From NCBI GenBank assembly GCA_028641055.1, contig CM054059.1:438621095-438685094 (forward strand): DNA of 64,000 nt. The letters run 5' to 3'. A program made the translations under genes and the position numbers. Positions 48,811-59,005 of the stretch are shown here, in pieces (position 1 is the stretch's first letter; each line of letters starts with the position of its first letter). The DNA comes from Alopecurus myosuroides. Its lineage: Eukaryota; Streptophyta; Magnoliopsida; Poales; Poaceae. The notes under the pieces are model-generated. The model saw only the letters and a program-made list of their open reading frames with translations. It made no database searches and was not told where the DNA came from.

Positions 48811-49514
48811 TAGGGATGGCACCCGCAGGGTATGGGTAAGGGTGGAGCCACTCCATACCCTTACCCGTCCATCCAAAACATACCCGTCACCCGTACCCAT
48901 ACCCTTCAAGGGTATAACTTTTTCCCATACCCGTCACCCGACAGAGTATATGGGTACCCGTGGGTAAAAATATCCACGTTTGCAACACAACAAATTGATC
49001 ATAACATAGGCATAAAAATAATTATATAATCATAAATTACTAATAACATCACATTTTAAACAATAATGTACAAAAGCATGTCTTAAAAACAACATTTTCT
49101 TGTAAAAAAATAGTTTTTCATAGAAGCAACACATAGAAATGTAAAAATAACAACACATAATCATAAGCAGCAACAATCATAAGCAACAACACATAGTCAT
49201 ACAATTTAAGTTTACAAACTCATGACAAATTATAGATATAAGTTTATTGCACATTAAAGTTTTACCTTGTGTGATTGGGGGGAGGGGGGTTACTACGTAA
49301 ATATATTATATCAGACCCACTTGTAAAAATGTTAGATGGGTACATGGGTATGCGGGTATGGGTTATGAGATCACATACCCGTACCCTCTCTACCCGCTGG
49401 GTATGATATTTTCCCATTTATATACCCATGGGTAAAAATTTATCCCATACCCTTACCCTAATAGGGTTTTTACCCGCAGGGTACGCGGGTAATGGGTACC
49501 CATTGCCATCCCTA
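48811..49514. mobile_element. hAT-type MITE, 704 bp
   Basis: Terminal inverted repeats start TAGGGATGGCA at both ends. An 8-bp target duplication ATCTTGAT is perfect (48803-48810 and 49515-49522). The subterminal zones are built from GGGTATGGGTA and TACCCG units; the middle is AT-rich. No transposase. It lies about 380 bp upstream of the peroxidase start codon. Confidence 0.9.
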
Positions 49515-49679
49515 ATCTTGATAATTGGCATGCGTTCTACTTCTATTTTTTTTTGAAAGGACATGCGTTCTACTTCTAAACTTCTAACTCTATTCAAACA
49601 ATAATCTATTCCAGTTTTTTTGGTAGGAAGCACATTAATTGATTGATCAAGCCAACTGTCCACATTTAAAAAAAAGCAA

Positions 49680-50759
49680 CGGTGATGACAACCCCCCCCC
49701 CTACCCTATCACCCTAGCCCAACACCAGCCGCCCAGACAGGTGGTGGCAACTCTCAGCGCTGCCCATCTCGGGCTGGGATCTGTGAAGACCGGCGGTGCT
49801 ATCCGATGTGCGGTGGAGGTGCTCGCCTCCGTCCCGCCGGAGGGAAGTAGGAGGAGAAGCAGGTGTCGTGGCGGTGTGTGCTGGCTGCACGTGGCCCTGA
49901 CCTGCACGGGACATGTGAAGGCTGCAGGGAAGGGGTCCTGAGTGATGCAGGAGATGCGGTGCCAGCGGGGAAGATGGCGCCGCCTTCGGAGCTGAGCTCG
50001 TGGTGCTGTAACGTGTGGCTCGAGGTGGATGGTTTGGAGCAGCAGGAAGACAGCGCCCGACGCGGTAGATGGAGGGCGAGCTGCAGGGCGGAGATGGCGG
50101 AGGTTCCGACGCAGAAGTAGGAGGTAGCCTCTCTTGCTGCCATGCTCAGGCATCCGGGCGGCTCCCCCTGACTAGAGGCCGCTTTGGCGGCGCGGCATGG
50201 ATGTCGTGGCTAGGGGCGTCATAGCCGTCATGGCCAGTGGTCGAGCATGGTGGTCGGTGGCTGGTTCTCGTCGCCATTCTTGTTTCTCGCCTCGCTTTGC
50301 AGTCGAATAGACCCCCTGGGCGAAATCCCTGCACAGATTTCAGTCGGTGCCAACGATGGCGGCGCCTTTGGCATCGTTCCCTCTCTTGTTTGTGTCGTTG
50401 TGGTGGCTCTATCCTGCCCGATGTGAGCGGTTCGGTGGTGTCCGGGTGAAAACCTAAGCTCCTTCGGAGCGGGCGGCAGCGATGGACGCGTTGTGACCTT
50501 TTTGGAGGTGTCATATTGCGAGACCCAGACCATCACGCTGCGGTTGGTTCGTGGCAGTTGGCGAGTGAGTTTCTGTGGCCGGGGGAGGTGTATTCCGGGG
50601 CAGCGGCTCTGGACGGTGGCGGTCTTCAAGGCGGTGCTCACGATGACCCACGCTGCGACGGTTCTACGAGGAAGGGTCGTGGTCTCACGTGGGTCTGGGT
50701 GGCGACCTATGGCTGCATGAGCAGATGGTTCGTCGACCCGACTGGACCGCCCGTTGGAA
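49680..50759. other. GC-rich unassigned region
   Basis: About 1.1 kb of GC-rich sequence after a C-run near 49691. Open frames occur on both strands, as expected from composition, and none shows a domain. The phrase GGTGAAAACCTAAG near 50446 looks like part of a dispersed grass repeat, but I cannot name it. Confidence 0.35.
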
Positions 50760-51756
50760 TGTTGGCCTAAGTGGTCCAGCCCATTTTTTAGCCTTCTAAT
50801 AATTCCCGAAAATCCTAATAGCCCATTCATACATGGAAGAGGTGGGACAAAAGTTTAGTCCCATATTGTTAGTTGAGCGGGAGTTTTGACCTTTTTATAA
50901 GGGAGCCTCTTCCATTTGGTATATGATCATGAGAAGAAGAGAGCTACACACGCACTCCTCCTCTGCTGGCCGTCTCGCCTTGTCACGATGCGCGCACGTG
51001 TCATCGGTTGCGGGAATAAGCCGGGCCGAGTTAGGACCTCTGTCACGTGTACGCGTTGTCTTTTTTTTGTTACACGCGACACGAAGCTGAAACGTTTTGC
51101 ACTAATGGGAAATGAATGAAAGTGAGTGGTGGGATGTTCGGCTTCGGCCGCCGGCTCTTAAAATCACCTCTTGTCTCTTTGTTTCCTCCTCTGTGGTGCC
51201 CACTCGCTTCCTCCTGATGTGCCTATAAAAGAGAGGTGTCTCCTCTCACTTAGACACGCCACAACAACCACATCTCATATGAGCCTGCCTCCTTGTTCTC
51301 GAGTATTGCACCGTTGATCAAGACTTCTCCATCCCATGCCACGCCATGCACCGCGGGATGGGACAGCAGGCCTCCGAAACCCCGTCCCTTCGGATCTTGT
51401 ACGGGAGAAGGGCGATAAGGTCTTTGTGGAGCGATGTCGCGAGACTACTACCTTCTTCTTAAACACAGAAAATACCGACTACTTCCCGAATGACGAATTT
51501 CTTCCCCGACGTCAAGGACCTTTTCGACAACATGTCTTCCCCGGCCAAAACGAGATGTTCTGCCTCTCCACCGTACGTGTTCATTACCCTTCTGTTTAAC
51601 ATGATGCTACTTGTTCTAGTACTTCCAATCTATCTGGAGTTATTTATTTCGTACCTTGTTGTAGACTACATGTCTAGTATATTTCCTGTATTTCTAACCT
51701 TGTTTTATCTACTGTCTTTATGGATAAATTCAATTGAAAAATTGTTCATATGTCCA
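50760..51756 (+). repeat. Copia 5' LTR or leader-like region
   Basis: Contains CCCATATTGTTAGTTGAG, TTTTTATAAGGGAGCCTCTTCC and a second TATA box (CCTATAAAAGAGAGG, 51222). This arrangement is what I know from grass copia LTRs. The LTR-interior border and primer site are not recognisable, so the right limit is approximate. Confidence 0.5.
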
Positions 51757-52430
51757 ACAATCCAAAAAGCTGATTTTAGGCAATTTTCCACGGTTGGCTT
51801 TGCTGCTTCATTGAAGCCTCCTGCCTTCAAAGGTAAGGATTTCAAGCGGTTTCGTGCGAGATCCACTCTTTGGTTTTAGGCGTGAGGTGCTTCGGCGCCC
51901 CCAAAGGCAAGGCTGAAGAAGAGCTTACTCCTACGGAGGAAAAAGCTTTTGAGAATGCCGACACCCTTCTGAGGGATTCTATTCTCAGCATTCTTGATGA
52001 GAACCTCATTGACATGTATCTATCTATAACTACGGGCAAGGGTATGTGGTATGCGCTCGAGGCCAAGTTTGGTGCATTGTAATTCATGGAGAAATTTTAT
52101 GACTACAATGACTGATGAACGCTTCATCGTTGAGCAGGCTCATGAGATACAGTATGTTGCTAAATATTTGAGCAGTTATTGTGTGAGTTACCAGAAAAGT
52201 TTATTGTTGGAGGAATCATGGCCAAACTCCCTCCTTGGTGGAGGAATTTTGCTACATCTCTGAAGCACAAGAGACATAAGTTTTCCTCTATGGATCTCAT
52301 TGGCTCTTTTGATGTGGAAGAGAAGGCGAGAGCTAAAGACACACATTCTCAAGGTCTTGAGGGAGCTTCTAGTGCAAACTTTGTTCATAAGAAGAACTCC
52401 CAGCCATACAAGCTCAAGCAAGAGAACAAG
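51757..52430 (+). pseudogene. Copia gag, broken
   Basis: Pieces in different frames follow each other: LKPPAFKGKDFKRF, then LTPTEEKAFENADTLLRD and MWYALEAKFGAL, then LPEKFIVGGIMAKLPPWW and SFDVEEKARAKDT. These are hallmarks of the copia gag (UBN2-type) of plants, which would form the particle shell. At least two frame changes and a stop after KFGAL break it. The last piece runs straight into the CACTA element at 52431 and continues behind it. Confidence 0.8.
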
Positions 52431-55001
52431 CATTAGTAGCAAACAAGCCTCTAGTCCCGGGCCGTAACGGGCTATAGTTCCAGATTTCTATCCGGGACTG
52501 CTCAATCGGGACTAGAGGTACCCCCCTTTTGTCCCGGTGGTTCATGAACCGGAACTAGAGGCCGATCCCCTTTTTTCCTGCCAGCTGGACGACTTTTAGT
52601 CCCGGGTGGTAATACGAACCGGGACTAAACATTTTTTTTTTTCGTATTTTGCTTTTCATTTAGTCTCAATTATTTCTAACTCTAATCATTCTCCCTTAGT
52701 ATCAATTATTTTTAACTCTAATCACTCTCCTTTCATTCTAAACTGACACTTCCCAGCAGGTCACCCATCCTCAGACTACTCCACTCTCAACACGCTTAAC
52801 TTCTTAGTTCATTTCCTCTGAGCTTCCAAGAAATAAATTATGTTTTACTAACAATAATATGATGTCAATCATGTTAACCTTTGAACTATGATGTCGCACT
52901 TCTTTATTTTGTGAATCCAAAAAATTATTTAGTTAAACAACAATAAATAAGTAATAATAATCTTGAATTCAAATAATTATGAATTTAAATAAAAATTAAT
53001 TTTGTTGCTTTTACCATTTAATATTAAATAATTCGTATCTAGAAATTCGTAAATCGAAAATTGGCAAATAATATTGTCTAAATTGATTAGAAAAATGAGA
53101 GAAGTTCAAATATATATGATTGAGTTCCATATCATATTTTCATCATGTATATATAGGACTATTAATTACTTAATTCATAACTAGTCTAAATTGGTTAGTC
53201 ATTTCAACATATCTCCAGATAGATATTTTTTACTCTTACTCCACATTACATTAATCAAGACTTTCCATTTTGCTAATCAAAATATGTATATTTATGTAAA
53301 TACTACAATGAATCTTTGTTTCAGATTTTTTAGAAGTGTTTTTATATTTTCTTTAAATTTCGGACACAAGCAGGAGCATAAGAGCTCAGGTGTCAAATTG
53401 AATTTTCGAAATTTCATCACATATACATCACAATTTCTTCATAAATCTTGCTCACATCAAATATAATTAAGTAGGGAGATAATTAATAGATATAATAGTG
53501 CTACATAAAGTCTTCTAGGCAATATATATAGAGATGCAAAACATCGCGTCACGAGAGGCTCCCACGCAGTACATAATATAGAGACACACAGCGGTACCCA
53601 TCTACTCGAGCTCGTAGTCCTCCGAAGAACCCTAAACAGTAGGAGACCGGGACACTAGGTGACGCTGCCCATAGCTGAAGATACTAATAATATGATACAA
53701 CACGAAGGAAACGTATCCATCTATGGTTGCATAATCAACGTTGATATTGACAAGTGGGTTCTTCTCCCAGAAATAGTGTTCCCTACTGGGGATTTTTTTT
53801 CTTCATATCACCGTATGTCTTGTCGATCAAGGCGGCTGCGATATGAGCCATCGAAGTCTTGGGATACTTAAGCTAGAACATGTCCTGGATATCAATATGG
53901 CAGTGAGATGGTATTTGAATGTTCTAGGTGCGCATCATCTTCAACTTGTCATTCGTTGTATCAACACTAGCAAAACGTATGCCACTGTTGACAAGGAAAT
54001 CCAGGATTTGTGGACAATTTTTGTCACTAATGCAACAAAAAAAAGGAACAGATGTTAATACCGCTGCAACAAGTATATTGTTTCAATGCAACAACAAATG
54101 GAACTAATGGAACAAATGTTAAATACCGCTGCAACAAGTTTATTCTTTCAATGCAACAACAGATAGATTAAAATGGGATTCAAAATGGATACATATAATA
54201 TTCAAATGGATTGGATACATGTTGCTATATGAATCAAAAGAAGTTCTCTCTTTCCAATAGGATTCAAATGGCCACATGTTGCTATTCTATGCAATTTTTC
54301 CTATCCTATATATGAATCAAAAGAACATCTCTTTCCAATTGGATTCAAATGGCCACACATGTTGCTATCCTATGCAATTTTCCTATCCTATATATAGGTT
54401 CAAAAGAAGAGAGGAGAATGGGGGAAAGAAGAGAGGAGAGCAAGAGGAGAAGTTTGTGTATTACCTTGCCCATTAGAAGACAAGGACACGCCTCTTGTGA
54501 GAAATTTAGATGAAGGCCACCTCTCGTTGATTGGCCATGTACTTGAGATCAAGGCCAAGAAAGTTGCCACCATCCTCACGAAGCCATCGCCTCAAATCGG
54601 CAAGAAAACCCGGGAGCCAGGCGCTCTCGTTCATATAGACGACATCGAGAGTTCTACCATGGTTGGCCACTTTCAAAAACTGACTATCATATTGATCCAT
54701 GGTGGACAATGGGGAAGAAGAGAGGAGAGCAAGAGGAAGAAGAAGAGAGCACCACAGTTACTGTAGCAAAGAGCGCTCTACTCTCAGTTATTTATGCCTC
54801 TCGGGCCGTATTACGACCCGGGACTAAAAGATCTTGGTCTAGACGAACGATTGCCAGAACACTTTTAGTCCTGGGCCGTCTTACGACCTGGGACTAAAAG
54901 GGTTTGAGGCGAGGCGAACGGTTGCCCCACCCCGCTCTGGTCCCGGTTCAATAGGTAACGGGGACTAAAGCCCATGACAAGAGCCCCTTTTTCTTCTAGT
55001 G
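52431..55001. mobile_element. CACTA-type DNA transposon, non-autonomous, 2571 bp
   Basis: The right end, complemented, starts CACTAGAAGAAAAAGGGGC; the left end starts CATTAGTAGCAAACAAG, a one-base change from CACTA. The 3-bp target duplication AAG is exact (52428-52430, 55002-55004). Subterminal zones repeat GGGACTAAAAG and TAGTCCCGG in both orientations, as usual for grass CACTA elements. No transposase domain is visible. Two internal tandem duplications lie at 54040-54165 and 54255-54405. Confidence 0.88.
54040..54165. repeat. Two-copy tandem repeat in CACTA interior
   Basis: Two units of about 60 bp share TACCGCTGCAACAAG and TTTCAATGCAACAAC. Immediately after, 54255-54405 holds another two-copy repeat sharing GGATTCAAATGGCCACA and TTGCTAT. 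Confidence 0.75.
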
Positions 55002-55190
55002 AAGTCTAAGAACAAAGGCGAGTATGATAAAAAGAACAATTAATCCTTCACATACTACCAACTTCAAGAAGAGGAAGGGATCCTGCCATGTTTGCGGTGA
55101 TCTGAATCACTAGGCTCCGAGATGCCCTAAACGGCATGAGTTGTGGGTACTTGAGAAGAACGGCAAGACCGAAAACAATGTCATTTCAGA
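55002..55190 (+). pseudogene. Copia gag zinc knuckle, continued after CACTA insertion
   Basis: The frame resumes at the second AAG with KSKNKGEYDKKNN and a stop; a shifted frame then gives KRKGSCHVCGDLNH, a stop in place of tryptophan, and APRCPKR. This is a C-x2-C-x4-H-x4-C knuckle with one nonsense change. It directly continues the gag cut at 52430. Confidence 0.8.
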
Positions 55191-56239
55191 TACTGAGATG
55201 AAGGATGCTAGATTGACATTGGTGCCAATGTACACGTATGTTCTGATATTTTATTGTTTTCTTCTTATCATTTCGTGGGGACTTCCTCCGCGCTGATGAA
55301 AATGGGTCACATGCTTCTGTTCGAGGTGTTGGTATAGTCGATCTGATGTTTATTTCGGGGAAGATCATGCGCCTGAAGAACGTTCATCATCTGCGTTCCA
55401 TCAATTATTTTTTTGGTAGCGGATCTCTTCTGTGTCGATATGACTACAAGTTAGTTTTTTAGTCCAATTAATTTGTATTCTCAAAATTTGGAACTTCCGT
55501 TGGTAAAGGCTATGAGTGCGGAGGATTATCCCACCTATCGTTGTCATATGTTTGTAATAAAGTTGTGACTCATGATTGCACCAATAGTCAATCAAATGTC
55601 TGTCATTCATGTCTTTGTCATATTAATTTAGGGTGAATGACGCGGCTAGCCAAAATGAATTTAATCCCGAGTTTCACTACTTTAAAGGGCTCTAAGTTTC
55701 AAGTATATGTGTAAGCAAAGCAACCTCGCAAGTCCCGTTCGACTACGGATGTACGAGACTTGGCACCTCTTGAGCTCATACATTCAGATCTTTGTGAGAT
55801 GAATGGTGTGTTGGAAAAAGGTGGAAATAAGTATTTCATGGTGTTGAATTATGACTCCACTCGTTATTGTCATGTGTATCTCTTGAAATCAAAATATGTG
55901 GCTTTGAACTTTTTCAAGATCTATAAAGTTGAAGCAGAAAACCGAATTGATCGAAAAATCAAGAGGCTTAGGTCCAATTGTAGTGGAGAGTATTTTTCCA
56001 ATGAATTTGGTTCATTTTGTCTCGAACATGGTATAATCAACGAGAGGGCGTCTCACTACTCAGCTCAGTCAAACGGGGTGGACAAAAGAAAGAACCGTAC
56101 TGTAACTGATTTGGTTAACACCATGTTAGGCACACCAGGTCTCTCCAAGGCATGGCCGGGTGGGGTGATATTGAATGCGTGTCATGTCCTAAACCGATTC
56201 CCCACAAAGAACAAAGAAATAACTCCACTCGAGGAATGA
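55191..56239 (+). pseudogene. Copia protease and integrase, broken
   Basis: Near 55213 the frame gives IDIGANVHVCSD, the copia protease active site with D-I-G instead of D-S/T-G. A gag-pre-integrase stretch (CHSCLCHINLG, then MTRLAKMNLIP) lies near 55595-55665. From 55760 a 159-residue open frame shows the integrase core: ELIHSDLCEMNG (first Asp), LRSNCSGEY where the second catalytic Asp would be and an Asn now stands, and SNGVDKRKNRT where the catalytic Glu is replaced. It would have joined element DNA to the host chromosome; the lost residues argue strongly against activity. Confidence 0.85.
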
Positions 56240-57385
56240 GAGAAAAAAAGTTAAAACTCTCTTATTTACGGACTTGGGGTTGTTTGGCGAGAGTCAATGT
56301 ACCAATTACAAAGAAGCGCAAGCTTGGAACCAAAAACCGTGGATTGTGTTTTTTTGGGAAACACATTCTGTAGCATTGGTTATAGATTCTTGATAATAAA
56401 ATCTTAGGTACTAGACATCCATGTTGGTACAATCATGGATTACAATGATGCGAATTTCTTTGAGGACATATTTTCCAAGAAGGATATGCCTAGCTCATCG
56501 AATCATGAGATACCTACTTCATCTAGTCATGCATTGTTTATAATTTTTAAAACCACCATTCCGATAGAACATGTTGAGAATCCAGTGGAGGATGAAAATG
56601 AAGTTCCTTTAAGGAGCAAGAGACAGAGGACTGCAAAGGCTGTAGGTGGTGGTTTCATTGTACCTCGTGGATGACACACAAATGACTATTTAGAGGCTTA
56701 TGCATCTCTTGATGCTTGTATGGATTACATCATGGCTAACGGAACAGGGGAGATTAGTGATCATCCTAATGGGTGCAAACCTGTAGGATGTACGTGGGTG
56801 TTCAAGAAAAAGAATAGGCCTGATGGTACAATTGAAACGTATATTGCAAGGCTTGTGGCCAAGGTTTATACCCAGAAATAAGGTGAAGAATTCTTTGATA
56901 CTTACTCACCTATGGCTTGACTAACCACTATTTGAGTGGCTGCCTTGCAGTGTCTTCTTGTTCATCAAATGGACGTCAAGATAACTTTCCTTAACGGAGA
57001 GTTGGGCGAGGAAATTTACATGGAGCGGCCAGATAGTTTTGTAGTACCGGGACATGAAGGCAAGGTTTGTAAGTTATTTAAGTCATTGTATGGCCTCAAG
57101 CAAGCTCCTAAGCAATGGCATAATTTTTTTTAAACGAAGCTGATAAGTGTGTACTATCTCCATGGTGGGGGCGAGGAAATTATTCAGTGTTTGTACATGG
57201 ATAGCATACTGATATTTGGGTCCAACCTTCATCTGATTAAGGAGGTCAATGATTTCTTATCTCGATGCTTTGAGCTGAAGGATCATGGAATAGCTTATGT
57301 TATCATCAACATCAATTTATTGAGAGACGACAATGGTGGGATCACCTTGCTTCAATCCCACCATGTGCAAAAGATCTTGACTCCA
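56240..57385 (+). pseudogene. Copia reverse transcriptase, broken and truncated
   Basis: Motifs in order: CTWVFKKKNRPDGTIETY, ARLVAKVYTQK then a stop, [40 protein letters not shown], then CLYMDSILIFG, where the catalytic YVDD box reads YMDS. The part from 56240 to 56700 is the integrase tail and linker (LKLSYLRTWGCLARVNVP; PLRSKRQRTAK). Several stops interrupt it. After HHVQKILTPF the similarity ends and gypsy LTR sequence begins, so RNase H is missing. Confidence 0.88.
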
Positions 57386-58866
57386 TTTTGCATCACTATT
57401 TTATATGTTCACTCTCTCTTATTCATTTATATATTTCATATTAGAGTGCAATACTTATGTTATTTTTTTGTTTTCTATGTGTTTTATATTTTTCCAAAAT
57501 GAATTATCATAATTAGAATTCAAAGGGAAAAGGCACCTGTCGAAGGGGGTACCTTCTGGCCATGAGAAAAGGAAGTTTCTCCAAAAATCACCGAGGGAGC
57601 CGAAGGATACCTAGAGGGGAGCCAGGGGCTCACCAGGTGACCCCTAGGCGCGGGCGCCCCCAGGCCGCGCGCAGAGGTCATCTTGTGGCCCTAAGCCTCG
57701 CCTCCTCCTGCCCTTTGGCGTACTTACCCCCTTGACCTAAAAACATTGTGGAGCCACTTAGTAGAATTTTTTCGCTGCCTCTTCACGACAGAAACAAGAA
57801 AAATAAGAAAAGACCTTCCTGGCGAGGAGATTCCACCGGGGAAATTCCCTTCCGAAAAATAAAATCGTCACCGTCGTGATTGTCATCACTCCGGGCATCA
57901 TCGGGATCATCATCAACATCATCCTCACCATCAGCACAATCACCATCATCATCCCATCTCATCTTGCTGTAACAATTAGGGTTGTATCTTGTGGTTTTTC
58001 ATTGGATCTCTCTACCGGTGTTGATTACCCCTTTGTAGTTGATGCTTGTGAGAATTATCGATAATTACTCTTTATGACCAAATTGTTATTCATCATTATA
58101 TCACCTCTTATTATGATCCATATGATATGTTGTGAGTAGTTCATTTGGTTCTGGAGGACATGGGACAATTCTTGTTGTTAGTAATCATGATTCGTTGAGT
58201 AATATTTACCGGTTTGATATTTAAGTCATGTTGCTATTTCTCTAGTGGTGTTATGTGAACGTCGACTACATATAACTTCACCTTTATGGGCCTAGAGGAA
58301 CGCATTGTGTATTGGATTGCTTATGGAGGATTGTCAGAGTGACAGAAACCTGAACCCTAGTTTGCAAGACTTTACATAAGGGAGTAGTAGATAACATGAC
58401 TTTATTGCTACAGTTAGATTTATTTCTTAATTACTATCTTGTAGTTGCGGATACTTGCAAGTAGTGTAATCGTAAGTGTGTATTTGTCTTGGATGGGACG
58501 GTGCACTAGCATAGGTATACCCACATAAAACTTAACAAAATGATACAGGTTAATCAACGGCTTGACGAGTCCTCCCATGTGTCCTCAGGAACGTTTAGCC
58601 ATTATAAGAAAGACTACTGGATTTTTCCTTTGTGCTAATAAGGATTGGGCCGCTTGTACCAACTATTTACTTTTATTGTTATTCACTTATTCTTTCTTTA
58701 TTTATTATCATAAAAATCCCTAAACATTTGCTCTCTGGTGTTTATAGTGAAACCTTGCTCAAAAATGTTTATCAATACCTTATGCTCCTCGTTGGGTTTA
58801 ACACTCTTATTTATCGAAAAGACTATGATAGATCCCCGACATTTGTGGGTCATGAAGACTATTTTA
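57386..58866 (+). repeat. Gypsy (Athila/Sabrina-like) 5' LTR, left end truncated
   Basis: Begins with TTTGCATCACTATTTTATATG-like sequence that is usual inside LTRs of this group, and runs through a GC-rich zone (57590-57730) and a CATCATCATC-rich zone (57890-57960) to a tRNA-Asp-type primer site. The true left end is not visible. It is a different subfamily from the LTR at 8287-10000. A 64-residue minus frame of methionine/valine repeats is a by-product of the CAT runs. Confidence 0.6.
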
Positions 58867-58885
58867 TAGCGTCGTTGCCGGGGAG
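58867..58885 (+). promoter_or_regulatory. Primer binding site (tRNA-Asp type), mutated
   Basis: TAGCGTCGTTGCCGGGGAG differs by two bases from the TGGCGCCGTTGCCGGGGA site used by Athila-like elements of grasses. Both changes are G-to-A or C-to-T, as expected from decay of methylated DNA. Confidence 0.75.
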
Positions 58886-59005
58886 TGTAACGCTATAGGT
58901 AAGTGGAATTGGTAAGGAAACCTTTTACTCTAAGTGTTGTTCTTATTTCTGTCTATTATTTTACATCGTTATGGGATCCTTCACTGTTGGTTGGATGTTT
59001 GGGAA
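58886..59005 (+). other. Start of gypsy interior, cut by family A insertion
   Basis: 120 bp following the primer site; continues beyond the family A element, outside the window. Its last five bases, GGGAA, are the candidate left target duplication of that element. Confidence 0.55.

Larger units (their letters stand above)
50760..57385 (+). mobile_element. Decayed copia element, split by a CACTA transposon
   Basis: On the plus strand the order is LTR/leader-like sequence, gag, zinc knuckle, protease, gag-pre-integrase, integrase and reverse transcriptase, the copia order. All coding parts carry stops or shifts. The RT breaks off near 57385, where gypsy LTR sequence starts; RNase H and the 3' LTR are absent. 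The left limit (TGTTGG at 50760) is a guess. Confidence 0.75.

Noticed and set aside
49701..50830. Genes in the GC-rich region (150- and 200-residue frames)
   Set aside because: Frames on both strands, no start context, no domain; composition gives open frames here.
57758..57952. Methionine/valine-rich membrane-like peptide on the minus strand
   Set aside because: Arises from CATCATCATC runs inside a gypsy LTR.
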